Shown: one piece after another, positions 1-7,176 of the stretch | Position numbering within the stretch: the stretch's first letter is position 1 | Layout of the letters: every line of letters begins with the position of its first letter | DNA from: Saccharicrinis aurantiacus | GTDB lineage: Bacteria; Bacteroidota; Bacteroidia; Bacteroidales; Marinilabiliaceae | Length of the DNA: 40,719 bases | Assembly (NCBI RefSeq): GCF_001660705.2 | Contig: NZ_LYBV02000016.1 | Coordinates: 1 to 40,719, forward strand | Direction of reading: 5' to 3' | Notes under the pieces: model-generated | Database searches by the model: none | What the model was told of the DNA's origin: nothing | Seen by the model: the letters and a program-made list of their open reading frames with translations, nothing else | Made by a program: the position numbers and the translations under genes

Positions 1-347
1 TGTGTTTATAATTTATCAAAACCCACATAAGCAATGCACATTACAATCACGCCCTTGTGTGCCCCATAATTTGCTCTGGCCATGTCAGTTTCCTATTAGG
101 TTTTTGTTGTTAACTGCGAAGATATATTTTATTATGTAATTATATGCCAAGTTGGTGTAAACAACTATAAAACCAAAAACATCAGCAAATGATTGACATA
201 AATTGTTTCTATAAAGCTTCTACTACTTCATAAAACATCAGTTTAAATATGGCTATATCTCTATTTTACGTATCGTAGCATCTTTAAATAATTCAATTTC
301 TTATCAATCATGCAATAATGCATTTGAATTGTGCTATTCTAAATATA

Positions 348-511
348 GAAGTTGTTTAAAGTTGTATTGAAAATCTGCGAGTAACACCTTGATTTCATTG
401 GCTTCAGCTAATTTTTATTCCGTAGCTACGGCTATGCAATAAAAAATTGAGCTTTGCCACTGATAATCAAATTATCACTCTCGAAATTCCCCTACAACCT
501 TAAACAACTTC
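348..511. mobile_element. MITE-like element, copy 1
   Basis: A 164-bp stretch begins GAAGTTGTTTAAAGTTGT and ends with the inverse (ACAACCTTAAACAACTTC), giving terminal inverted repeats of about 18 bp with one mismatch. It is flanked by ATATA on both sides (343-347 and 512-516), which fits a short target-site duplication. The middle carries the palindrome CCGTAGCTACGG. It has no coding capacity. A second copy at 691-853 aligns along its whole length with scattered substitutions. The ends and a 3-bp duplication in both copies recall non-autonomous derivatives of IS5-type elements, but that family assignment is a guess. Confidence 0.75.
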
Positions 512-621
512 ATATACTGAACCTAATATAAAAGATGCTACACAAAATTTTTTTCTACTTTTAATACCTCAAATACATATCTCAATCATCGCCCAAGAGC
601 TAAAATAATACGCAGAAGCTA

Positions 622-1147
622 ATGCAAGAATACAAAGTTAAAAAAGCAATTCACCAATATTCTTTGGTCGATTTACTAGAGGTACTTATTGAAGTTGTTT
701 AAAGTCGTGCTGAAAAACTGCGAGTAACATCTTGATTTTATTGACTTCAGCTAATTTTTATTCCGTAGCTAAGGCTATGCAAGAAAAATTGAGCCTTGTC
801 ACTGAAAACTAATATGTCACTCTCGAAATTTCCAGACAACTTTAAACAACTTCATTGATAAAGAGCATCCAGAATATTTTTTAGTTGTAGAAGAATTAAA
901 AAAGAGAAAATACGCTGAGAAAGACTTAAGTATTGCGAAAAAGGGACTAAATATTAGATTAAAAGTAAGAAATAAACCCTTATCATTTTTCGACAAGGTA
1001 AATTGTTTTCTTACACCCTTTATATCTAAACAGCTGCCATTTCATTTAGACCATAGGAAAGCTGAAGATCAATTTGAAAGAGATAGGCAAGAGTTTATAA
1101 TATATGGGGAAACGAGACGACTTCAAGAATTATTAAAGGATAAATAA
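622..1147 (+). pseudogene. Small hypothetical gene split by MITE insertion
   Basis: An ATG at 622 opens a frame of 23 codons up to 690, where MITE copy 2 begins and gives an in-frame stop within four codons (GAA GTT GTT TAA). If the element (691-853) and one copy of the duplicated ATT (854-856) are removed, the frame continues from GAT at 857 for 96 codons to TAA at 1145-1147, with no stop. The restored protein has 119 residues, is rich in Lys and Glu, and is predicted soluble with no signal peptide. I do not recognise the family. The exact frame restoration after removing element plus duplication is strong evidence that this was a real gene interrupted once. A 7-bp hairpin (1172-1188) follows the stop. 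Confidence 0.7.
691..853. mobile_element. MITE-like element, copy 2
   Basis: This 163-bp copy of the element at 348-511 starts GAAGTTGTTTAAAGTCGT and ends ACTTTAAACAACTTC. It is flanked by ATT at 688-690 and 854-856, a 3-bp target-site duplication. It interrupts the reading frame that starts at 622. The internal CCGTAGCTAAGG is a degraded version of the palindrome in copy 1, so the copies have diverged somewhat. Confidence 0.8.
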
Positions 1148-1443
1148 GGTTTGTGATATGTTTTTAAATTCTACCTTAAAATAAGGTATTATAAACCCCA
1201 AATGTAAGGCATGTTTGAGATTTTTTTTATCTAAATAATTGCTAATTAGGATAAAGGTTTTATTTTTACATAAGTATAATTCTTGAACCTAAATATTTAT
1301 GATACCCCAAAAGCACACCCTCATTACTAGCACATCTTCAAATTGTACACCACGTAAAAAACAAGTATCTCTTATTATAATAGAAATTTCGCCATATAAT
1401 TGCTGGTGAATGGTAAGTTGTAACTAAACCGAGCGATACATTA

Positions 1444-1612
1444 TTATAAAAGCCCGCCTGAGAGTCAGGTAAGCAAATAAAATGTTTTTAAAGCTAGCCT
1501 GAGTGTCAAGTAAGCCAATAAAATACTTTTAAAGCGCACCTGAGCTTGGCCGAAGCCATTAAAACGTTTTTAAAGCTAGCCTGAGTGCCAAGTAAGCCAA
1601 TAAAATACTTTA
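1444..1612. repeat. Four-unit ~41-bp tandem repeat
   Basis: Four consecutive units of about 40-42 bp follow the pattern TTTTTAAAGC..GCCTGAG....AAGTAAGCCAATAAAATA. Units 2 and 4 differ by a single base across the core, while units 1 and 3 are more diverged. In unit 1 CCTGA and TCAGG can form a hairpin. The array ends about 36 bp before the start codon at 1649, so it lies in the upstream region of that gene. It is not a CRISPR: there are no unique spacers. The rest of 1148-1443 is AT-rich and shows nothing else I can name. Confidence 0.75.
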
Positions 1613-1648
1613 AATAACATCTATATACTAATCTTAAAATTATTAATT

Positions 1649-2359
1649 ATGATTAACAAATTGTCTACACAAAGCAGAGTAACCGAAGTTGATGCAACAA
1701 GCAAGCTTATACTTGAAGCCTTTAGTAGGGTCGATTTAAGTGCCGATACCTATATCTCAAATCTTATTAATCAATTAACATCTAAAGTGGCCGAATTATC
1801 CACTGCCATAAAACGCGATTCTGTTGAATCGGAACTCGATACGCTCGATGCCGTTAGAGACGAGTTAATTCAGTCGGTAAACTATCTGCTTATGGGTTTT
1901 GAGCGTAACCCTAATCCAACATTCAGAACATCGGCAACAGCCCTTAAAAAGGTATACGATAAGTATGGCGTTAAAATAATTAGCGAAAGTTATGCCGTGC
2001 AAAGTTCGCTTACCGAATCGCTAATGGCCGATATGTTAAAGCCCGAATTAAAAGGGCATGTTGATGTATTAGCGGGTGTTAGCGATGCCTTTGAGGCTTT
2101 GGCTACGGCGCAAAATAAATTTAATGCCGCCGAACTTCATTATAAAGAACAAAGCTCGCAAGAAGCCAAGTTAAAAAGTGCATCGCTTATTAAAAAAGAG
2201 GTATGTAGTATCGTTAATAACGATATAGTACTTTACCTTGGCGCCATGCAAAAGGCAAACCAAGCCACTTATGGTAGTTTGGCCTTAACCATTGATAAAA
2301 TTATTGATACCAATAACACTACCGTAAAAAGTCGTAGTAAAAAGAAAGTAGAGGCATAG
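1649..2359 (+). CDS. DUF6261-like protein of unknown function
   Basis: This 236-residue protein is predicted cytoplasmic, mostly alpha-helical, and has no signal peptide or membrane segment. The N-terminus runs as helices with regular hydrophobic spacing (LILEAFSRVDLSADTYISNL), followed by a stretch rich in Ser, Ala and Glu and a basic tail (KSRSKKK). The overall pattern resembles the DUF6261 family that is common in Bacteroidota, judged from memory rather than a search. No catalytic motif is visible. It stands alone: a tandem repeat array lies upstream and a strong terminator immediately downstream (2372-2397). Its codon use looks less AT-biased than the surrounding non-coding DNA, which fits a real gene. 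Function unknown. Confidence 0.75.
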   Translation: MINKLSTQSRVTEVDATSKLILEAFSRVDLSADTYISNLINQLTSKVAELSTAIKRDSVESELDTLDAVRDELIQSVNYLLMGFERNPNPTFRTSATALKKVYDKYGVKIISESYAVQSSLTESLMADMLKPELKGHVDVLAGVSDAFEALATAQNKFNAAELHYKEQSSQEAKLKSASLIKKEVCSIVNNDIVLYLGAMQKANQATYGSLALTIDKIIDTNNTTVKSRSKKKVEA

Positions 2360-2371
2360 GTGTTATTCAAC

Positions 2372-2397
2372 AAGGGCTGTTTATTCAGCCCTTTTTT
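2372..2397 (+). terminator. Intrinsic terminator after the DUF6261-like gene
   Basis: AAGGGCTG and CAGCCCTT form a perfect 8-bp stem around a 6-nt loop, followed by a T tract. It begins 13 bp after the stop codon. Confidence 0.85.
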
Positions 2398-2402
2398 ACA
2401 TA

Positions 2403-2564
2403 ATACCAATTTTGTTTTGAGATGCGTATTAAATAATTCAATATATTTTGTGTTTAATCAAGGCGAAAAAGTGAGAGATAGCCATAGTTACCTTGATCTT
2501 TTTCAACGCAGAGTAAACGCAAAAGAATTGAATTATAATGCTCATTTTAAAAGAATATTGGTAT
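2403..2564. repeat. Long imperfect palindrome with ATACCAAT ends (MITE-like)
   Basis: The stretch begins ATACCAAT and ends ATTGGTAT. Its two halves are near mirror images: AATAATTCAAT at 2432-2442 is answered by ATTGAATTATAATG at 2527-2540, and GCGAAAAAG near 2463 by CTTTTTCAACGC near 2508. It would fold into one long hairpin or cruciform. A short 68-codon reading frame crosses it, but that frame is a by-product of the palindrome. The same ends occur in a 44-bp palindrome at 17750-17793. This looks like a dispersed non-autonomous repeat; no transposase is present. Confidence 0.6.
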
Positions 2565-2594
2565 AAATACTACCAATAGTATTCTTTTAAAACC
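2548..2594. repeat. Inverted repeat overlapping the palindrome end
   Basis: TTTTAAAAGAATATTGGTA is followed by TACCAATAGTATTCTTTTAAA, so the right end of the palindrome at 2403-2564 is itself half of a second stem of about 19 paired bases with a 3-nt bulge. This may be a hybrid of two element ends or a regulatory hairpin. Confidence 0.5.
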
Positions 2595-2671
2595 ACTTCA
2601 TTACGAAGTGTTGATTTATTAGAAATAGCAACAACCATAAAGTAAGCATTATAAAAATTAGTATAAACATA

Positions 2672-2703
2672 CAAACTCCCTGGTCTTAAGATTAGGGAGT
2701 TTG
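2672..2703. terminator. Hairpin, possible bidirectional terminator
   Basis: CAAACTCCCT and AGGGAGTTTG form a perfect 10-bp stem with a 12-nt loop that contains the palindrome TCTTAAGA. The following bases are T-rich but not a clean T run. It could insulate the sugar operon that starts at 2956. The remainder of 2704-2955 holds no gene. TAGTTTTG at 2921-2928 matches the Bacteroidota -7 consensus and may be that operon's promoter, but I see no good -33 element. Confidence 0.5.
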
Positions 2704-2955
2704 TTGTATTTGATTATTGCTGAAATTATGCCCAATGACAAATAGAGATAAAAGCACCTTGCCATTTTTGTGCAGGCAACGGATGTACAATGCTTTTTCT
2801 ACTCAATAATCAGCTTAATTACGACCAAAATTACCACATATTTATCAAGTAATGTATATTATTGCAAATATAGGTCAGTATTTGGTCAATTATAAGCTTA
2901 TTTCTTCAATCTAAAGCTTATAGTTTTGCCTTCATAAATTATAAATAATATTTAA

Positions 2956-4029
2956 ATGTATTCAATAAAGAACTACTCCGTATACTCAGCAAAAGCTAAA
3001 TTAGAGAAACCTATTTCTGATGCCACGCATACATTAACCGAAATATCGTTTCTAATTTTACGTATACAAACCGAAGAAGGTATAATAGGCGAATCGTACC
3101 TTTTAAGTTTTCAATATAGCCCTATGGCCATTGCCGGTGCCTTAAAAGACGTGGGCGAAATGGTTATTGGTGAAGAAATACACGATACCGTTAAGGTATT
3201 TAATAAGATTGATGCAGCCAACGAGTATTTTGGTAACGAAGGTGTTAACCGATGGGCACAAGCTGCATATAATATTGCTATGTGGGATGCTTGGGGTAAA
3301 ACACTTGGGCAGCCTATCTGGAAAATATTAGGATCAAGTGCTCGTGAGGTACCTATTTATGGCAGTGGTGGTTGGATTTCGTACACGCCAGAAGAATTAA
3401 TTGGCGAAGTAACTGATTATAAAGCACGCGGATTTAAAGCGGTTAAAATTAAAGTGGGTAAACCCGATTGGCGCGAAGATTTAGAGCGTCTAAAAATGGT
3501 GCGCGATGCTGTGGGTAACGATATTGGTATTATGATGGATGCCAACCAAGGAATGGATGTTCCATCTTCGTTACAATTAGCCACTGCTGCTAAAGAGTTA
3601 AATATACACTGGTTCGAAGAGCCTATTAAACATACCGATTACCAAGGTTTTCAGATATTAAAAAACCAAGCCGGACTGTCCTTAGCAATGGGCGAAAGAG
3701 AATACAGTACTTTACCTTTGCGAGAGTTGTTAACACGTAATGCCATTGATATTTGGCAGCCCGATATTTTACGTATAGGTGGTGTTGAAGCTTGGCGCGA
3801 AAGTGCTGCACTAGCCGGTGCCTTTAATGTACCCGTTTTACCACACTATTATAAAGATTACGATATTCCTTTGTTATGTACTATTCCTAATGGAGCAGGA
3901 GCTGAGTCATTCGATTGGATTGATCCATTAATTGACCACCCGCTGCAAATTAACAACGGAATGGCAACTCCTCACGATCGCCCAGGTTGGGGATTCGGAT
4001 TTAAAGATGAGTGCTTAACACAGTTGTAA
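2956..4029 (+). CDS. Enolase-superfamily acid-sugar dehydratase (mandelate racemase subgroup)
   Basis: This 357-residue protein has the two-part enolase-superfamily fold: an N-terminal capping domain (about 1-130) and a TIM barrel. Every active-site residue of the mandelate racemase subgroup is visible: Lys164 and Lys166 (KIK), Asp195 and Asn197 (DAN), Glu221 (EEP), Glu247 (GERE), Asp270, His297 and Glu317. These bind Mg2+ and abstract the proton next to the carboxylate. In this subgroup the same residues serve racemases and acid-sugar dehydratases. The neighbours (lactonase, sugar dehydrogenases, mutarotase) favour dehydration of L-fuconate, or L-galactonate or L-rhamnonate, to the 2-keto-3-deoxy acid. 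It is clearly shorter than the classic ~430-residue L-fuconate dehydratase, so it probably belongs to another clade. First gene of the cluster. Subgroup sure; substrate inferred. Confidence 0.85.
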   Translation: MYSIKNYSVYSAKAKLEKPISDATHTLTEISFLILRIQTEEGIIGESYLLSFQYSPMAIAGALKDVGEMVIGEEIHDTVKVFNKIDAANEYFGNEGVNRWAQAAYNIAMWDAWGKTLGQPIWKILGSSAREVPIYGSGGWISYTPEELIGEVTDYKARGFKAVKIKVGKPDWREDLERLKMVRDAVGNDIGIMMDANQGMDVPSSLQLATAAKELNIHWFEEPIKHTDYQGFQILKNQAGLSLAMGEREYSTLPLRELLTRNAIDIWQPDILRIGGVEAWRESAALAGAFNVPVLPHYYKDYDIPLLCTIPNGAGAESFDWIDPLIDHPLQINNGMATPHDRPGWGFGFKDECLTQL

Positions 4030-4125
4030 TATTTGAGAGTCAGTATAAAGTAATAAGACATAAGTATAAAGACGCGGGGAGTGTAATCACACTTCTCTCT
4101 TCTGGCTACTGACAAAAACTAAAAA

Positions 4126-5142
4126 ATGAAAGCGTTTAAAATAACAGAAAAGGGAGGGTGTGGTTTCTTCGAAATTGAAAAGCCAACTCCACAGGATGGT
4201 GAAGTTTTAGTGCAGGTTAAAAAAGTGGGCTATTGCGGTAGCGATTTAAGTACTTACCGAGGAATTAACCCTTTGGTATCCTATCCTCGTATTCCGGGCC
4301 ATGAGCTAAGCGGCATTGTTACTGCTTTGGGTGCAAATGTTCCAGATCATATTAAAGTAGGAACCCAAGCAGCCATTACGCCACAAACGGCTTGTGGTAC
4401 TTGTTCATCATGTAAAAATAATAGACCTAATGCTTGTAGGTACAACGAAACATTAGGCGTTCAACGCGATGGTGCACTTACTGAATATATTGCTGTGCCT
4501 TGGCAGAAACTAGTTATTGATGATAGCTTAAGTGCTACAAAATTGGCTTTGTTAGAGCCTTTGGCAGTTGGTTTTCATGCTTCAAAGCGTGGCCAAGTTA
4601 AAAAGGGCGATAAAGTTGTTGTGCTAGGTTGCGGCGTAATTGGTATTGGTGCTATTGCAGGTTCAGCTTTCAGAGAGGGCGAAGTAATTGCCGTTGACTT
4701 GGTGGATGAAAAGTTAGAGAAAGCCAAAGTAGCAGGCGCTACACATGTTATTAATTCTAGTAAAGAAAATGTGCAGGAGCGCTTGCAAGAGTTAACCGAT
4801 GGGCATGGTGCTGATGTTATTATTGAAGCCGCCGGAAATCCGATTACCTATAAGTTGGCCTTTGATGAAATTAGCTTTACAGGTCGCATCGTTTATATTG
4901 GTTACACACCAAATCCGGTGAGTTACGAAACCAAATTCTTTGTACTTAAAGAGCTTGATGTTAGAGGATCAAGAGGGTCAGAAAAGGAAGATTTTGAGCA
5001 CGTATTACAAGCTGTAAAAAGCGGAAAAATTGATCCCGAAGAAATTGTTTCGCATACTTTCCCATTCGAGAAGAGTGATGAAGCAATAAAATTATGGGAT
5101 GCCGATCCATCAACTGTCACTAAAATAGTTATTGAACTATAA
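4126..5142 (+). CDS. Zinc-dependent sugar-acid/polyol dehydrogenase (MDR family)
   Basis: This 338-residue protein is a medium-chain dehydrogenase. Catalytic zinc ligands are Cys37 (GYCGSD), His59-Glu60 (GHE) and a Glu near 145 (LLEPLA). The structural zinc site is Cys90, Cys93, Cys96 and Cys104. A Rossmann motif (VVVLGCGVIGIG, about residue 165) binds NAD(P)+. The overall pattern is close to L-galactonate 5-dehydrogenase and related enzymes as I remember them. In this cluster it could oxidise L-galactonate or 2-keto-3-deoxy-L-fuconate, or act on a parallel sugar acid. It lies 96 bp after the dehydratase; the gap contains AT-rich near-repeats but no terminator, so co-transcription is likely. 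Family certain, substrate open. Confidence 0.85.
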   Translation: MKAFKITEKGGCGFFEIEKPTPQDGEVLVQVKKVGYCGSDLSTYRGINPLVSYPRIPGHELSGIVTALGANVPDHIKVGTQAAITPQTACGTCSSCKNNRPNACRYNETLGVQRDGALTEYIAVPWQKLVIDDSLSATKLALLEPLAVGFHASKRGQVKKGDKVVVLGCGVIGIGAIAGSAFREGEVIAVDLVDEKLEKAKVAGATHVINSSKENVQERLQELTDGHGADVIIEAAGNPITYKLAFDEISFTGRIVYIGYTPNPVSYETKFFVLKELDVRGSRGSEKEDFEHVLQAVKSGKIDPEEIVSHTFPFEKSDEAIKLWDADPSTVTKIVIEL

Positions 5143-5488
5143 TAATTGAGTGCTAAGCATTTTTGTATAATATACAGAACGTCTTGTTTAGTATCGACAT
5201 CAGCCAGTGAGCCAAAAAACAGGATTGAAATGACGTTTAAAAATCATTTTCTGTTTGAGCACTTTGAGGAACGAGAAAGTGAGAGTTTAAAATAATTTCA
5301 GTCATGAAACCTAGTTTTTTGAGTGAAATGGGTGCAGTCGACGGTCTTTTTGTCTACTTTTTTGACTGAAGAATTGAAAATCATGAACACCTTATATAAT
5401 ATATATTGTGGTGAACTAAAAAAGTAGAAGCCTTCACGGCTTGAGTGAAAAATTATTTAGGACAACATTGGAACTATAATAAAATAAG
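5143..5488. repeat. 346-bp intergenic stretch with palindromic repeat segments
   Basis: No gene is visible. ACAG..AAATGA near 5219-5235 pairs with TCATTTTCTGT near 5247. TCTACTTTTTT (5353-5363) is answered by AAAAAAGTAGA (5418-5428), with an AT-rich insert between, and AGCC/GGCT near 5430 forms a small hairpin. The pattern resembles palindromic spacer repeats that recur in Bacteroidota genomes, from memory. It divides the operon between the Zn-dehydrogenase and the SDR gene and might carry a processing site or second promoter. Confidence 0.45.
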
Positions 5489-6253
5489 ATGAACAGAATA
5501 GAACAATTATATTCTTTAAAAGATTTAAATATTGTGGTAACCGGAGCCTCTAGCGGTTTGGGTTTATCAATGGCTATTATGCTTGCCGAGTGTGGTGCTA
5601 ATGTTATCGGCTTAAGCCGATCAGGTAAAATAAAAGTTGATTTTGAAGGAAGTCTTCCTGATAATCTAAGCTTCGATACCATTGATGTGGCCAACGAAAG
5701 CAATGTAAAGCAAAAAATTACAGAAATAGGCGAAAAGCATGGCATCGATGTATTGGTAAATAATGCAGGTGTTACTGTTAAAAAACCAGCTGCTGAGGTA
5801 ACGCAAGAAGAACTTGACTACATCAATAATATTAATATTTCGGGTGTTTATAACTGTAGTAAATATGCATTTCCGTATTTAAAGCAATCGAGCAATGTTG
5901 GCCGTGTTATCAGTATTTCTTCCATGGCTTCTTATTTGGGCTTTAACCAAGTAGTACCCTATAGCGCAACAAAGGCTGCTGTGTTAGGTATAACACGAGG
6001 TTTGGCAGTTGAGTGGGCACAGGAGAATGTGTTGGTTAACTCAGTTTCGCCAGGTTGGTTTCCGTCCTTAATGAATCAACAAGTTATGGATGAAGAGCGT
6101 CAGAAGTTAATTTTGAACAGAATGCCATTGCATCGCTACGGTAAACCGGAGGAATTAGCCGCCATGATTTGCTTTTTAGCATCGCCAGCAGCAACTTATA
6201 TTACCGGACAAGATTTCAGTGTAGATGGCGGAGCAAGAGCGCATGGTTTTTAG
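5489..6253 (+). CDS. Short-chain dehydrogenase, probable 2-keto-3-deoxy-L-fuconate or L-fucose dehydrogenase
   Basis: This 254-residue protein is a classical SDR. It shows the cofactor motif TGASSGLG (18-25), NNAG (91-94), catalytic Ser145, and Tyr158 with Lys162 (YSATK), and it ends with the usual GQDFSVDGG strand. Its length is typical. In non-phosphorylating fucose pathways an SDR oxidises either the sugar itself or 2-keto-3-deoxy-L-fuconate at C4. Because an aldo/keto reductase and a lactonase in the same cluster can perform the first steps, the later step is the better guess here. It is followed after 92 bp by the lactonase gene on the same strand. Confidence 0.88.
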   Translation: MNRIEQLYSLKDLNIVVTGASSGLGLSMAIMLAECGANVIGLSRSGKIKVDFEGSLPDNLSFDTIDVANESNVKQKITEIGEKHGIDVLVNNAGVTVKKPAAEVTQEELDYINNINISGVYNCSKYAFPYLKQSSNVGRVISISSMASYLGFNQVVPYSATKAAVLGITRGLAVEWAQENVLVNSVSPGWFPSLMNQQVMDEERQKLILNRMPLHRYGKPEELAAMICFLASPAATYITGQDFSVDGGARAHGF

Positions 6254-6345
6254 TGTACAAAGGAGTTAGTTTATTAGGCTGAGGGCTGAAGAGATGATCT
6301 CTTGTCTATTATCTAAAATCTAAGAATCTATTAAATAAATCAAGT

Positions 6346-7176
6346 ATGAAACTCGATGCACATCAGCATTTTTGGAAATATAATGAAAGCGATTATGCTT
6401 GGATATCCGATGAGCTATCTGTTTTAAAGCGTAATTTTTTGCCCGATGATTTGGCAGAGGAGCTCCAAAAGCAAGGTTTAGACGGATGCATAGCGGTGCA
6501 AGCACGTCAGAGTGTTGAAGAAACCAAATGGTTACTATCATTGGCCAATGCGCACGATATTATTAAGGGTGTAGTAGGATGGGTTGATTTAAGAAGCGCA
6601 ACAGTATTGCAAGATATTAAACAACTCGCTCAAAACCCTAAATTAGTTGGTATGCGCCATGTGCTGCAAGACGAAGAGGACTTGTCCTTTATTCTTGAGC
6701 CAGCCTTTATGAATGGTATTCAGGCGTTACAAGATAATGGACTAACATACGATTTATTGGTTTTTGAACATCAACTACCTATGGTGAGTCAGTTGGTTAA
6801 ACAATTTCCAGATATGAAGTTTGTATTAGATCATATCGCTAAACCAAAAATTAAAGATAAAACCCTGCAGCCATGGAAAGATCACTTACTGCATCTGGCT
6901 CAATACAAAAATGTGAGCTGCAAGTTATCGGGCATGCTTACTGAGGCTGATTGGAATAACTGGACCATTACAGATTTTGAACCTTATTTGCAGCAAGTGT
7001 TTGCGTGCTTTGGTGCAGATAGATTAATGTTCGGAAGCGATTGGCCCGTTTGTAAATTAGCAGGCGAGTATTCCGATGCGCTTAATGTTGTAAGTCAACA
7101 TCTGAAAAAATATAGCAAAACAGCTCAAGCTAAGGTAATGGGCATTAATTGCGAACAGTTTTATTTAAATAAATAA
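6346..7176 (+). CDS. Amidohydrolase-family L-fuconolactonase-like sugar lactonase (COG3618)
   Basis: This 276-residue TIM-barrel metal hydrolase starts with the DAHQHFW motif (residues 4-10), where the two His are metal ligands. Further signatures are GMRHVLQ (about 105), the LDHIAKP strand (about 165, metal-ligand His) and FGSDWPV (about 225, catalytic Asp). This pattern is typical of COG3618 lactonases that open L-fuconolactone, L-rhamnonolactone or L-galactonolactone. Its stop codon overlaps the next start by one base (TAATG at 7174-7178), so it is translationally coupled to the aldo/keto reductase that would make the lactone. The pairing of dehydrogenase and lactonase is strong support for an oxidative sugar pathway. 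Confidence 0.9.
   Translation: MKLDAHQHFWKYNESDYAWISDELSVLKRNFLPDDLAEELQKQGLDGCIAVQARQSVEETKWLLSLANAHDIIKGVVGWVDLRSATVLQDIKQLAQNPKLVGMRHVLQDEEDLSFILEPAFMNGIQALQDNGLTYDLLVFEHQLPMVSQLVKQFPDMKFVLDHIAKPKIKDKTLQPWKDHLLHLAQYKNVSCKLSGMLTEADWNNWTITDFEPYLQQVFACFGADRLMFGSDWPVCKLAGEYSDALNVVSQHLKKYSKTAQAKVMGINCEQFYLNK

Noticed and set aside
6-83. 25-codon minus-strand frame at the window's left edge (MARANYGAHKGVIVMCIAYVG...)
   Set aside because: It looks protein-like in composition but is too short, has no recognisable family and no visible promoter. It could be a gene remnant. The rest of 84-347 shows nothing.
1444-1612. CRISPR array
   Set aside because: The units are contiguous near-copies of ~41 bp with no unique spacers and no cas genes nearby.
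2360-2566. 68-codon open frame after the DUF6261-like gene
   Set aside because: It runs through a terminator and then exactly across the palindromic element at 2403-2564; the frame follows from the repeat and has no protein-like composition.
2921-2928. TAGTTTTG as a firm promoter for the deoxy-sugar operon
   Set aside because: The -7 match is good but no -33 TTTG occurs at 19-21 bp, so I mention it only as a possibility.
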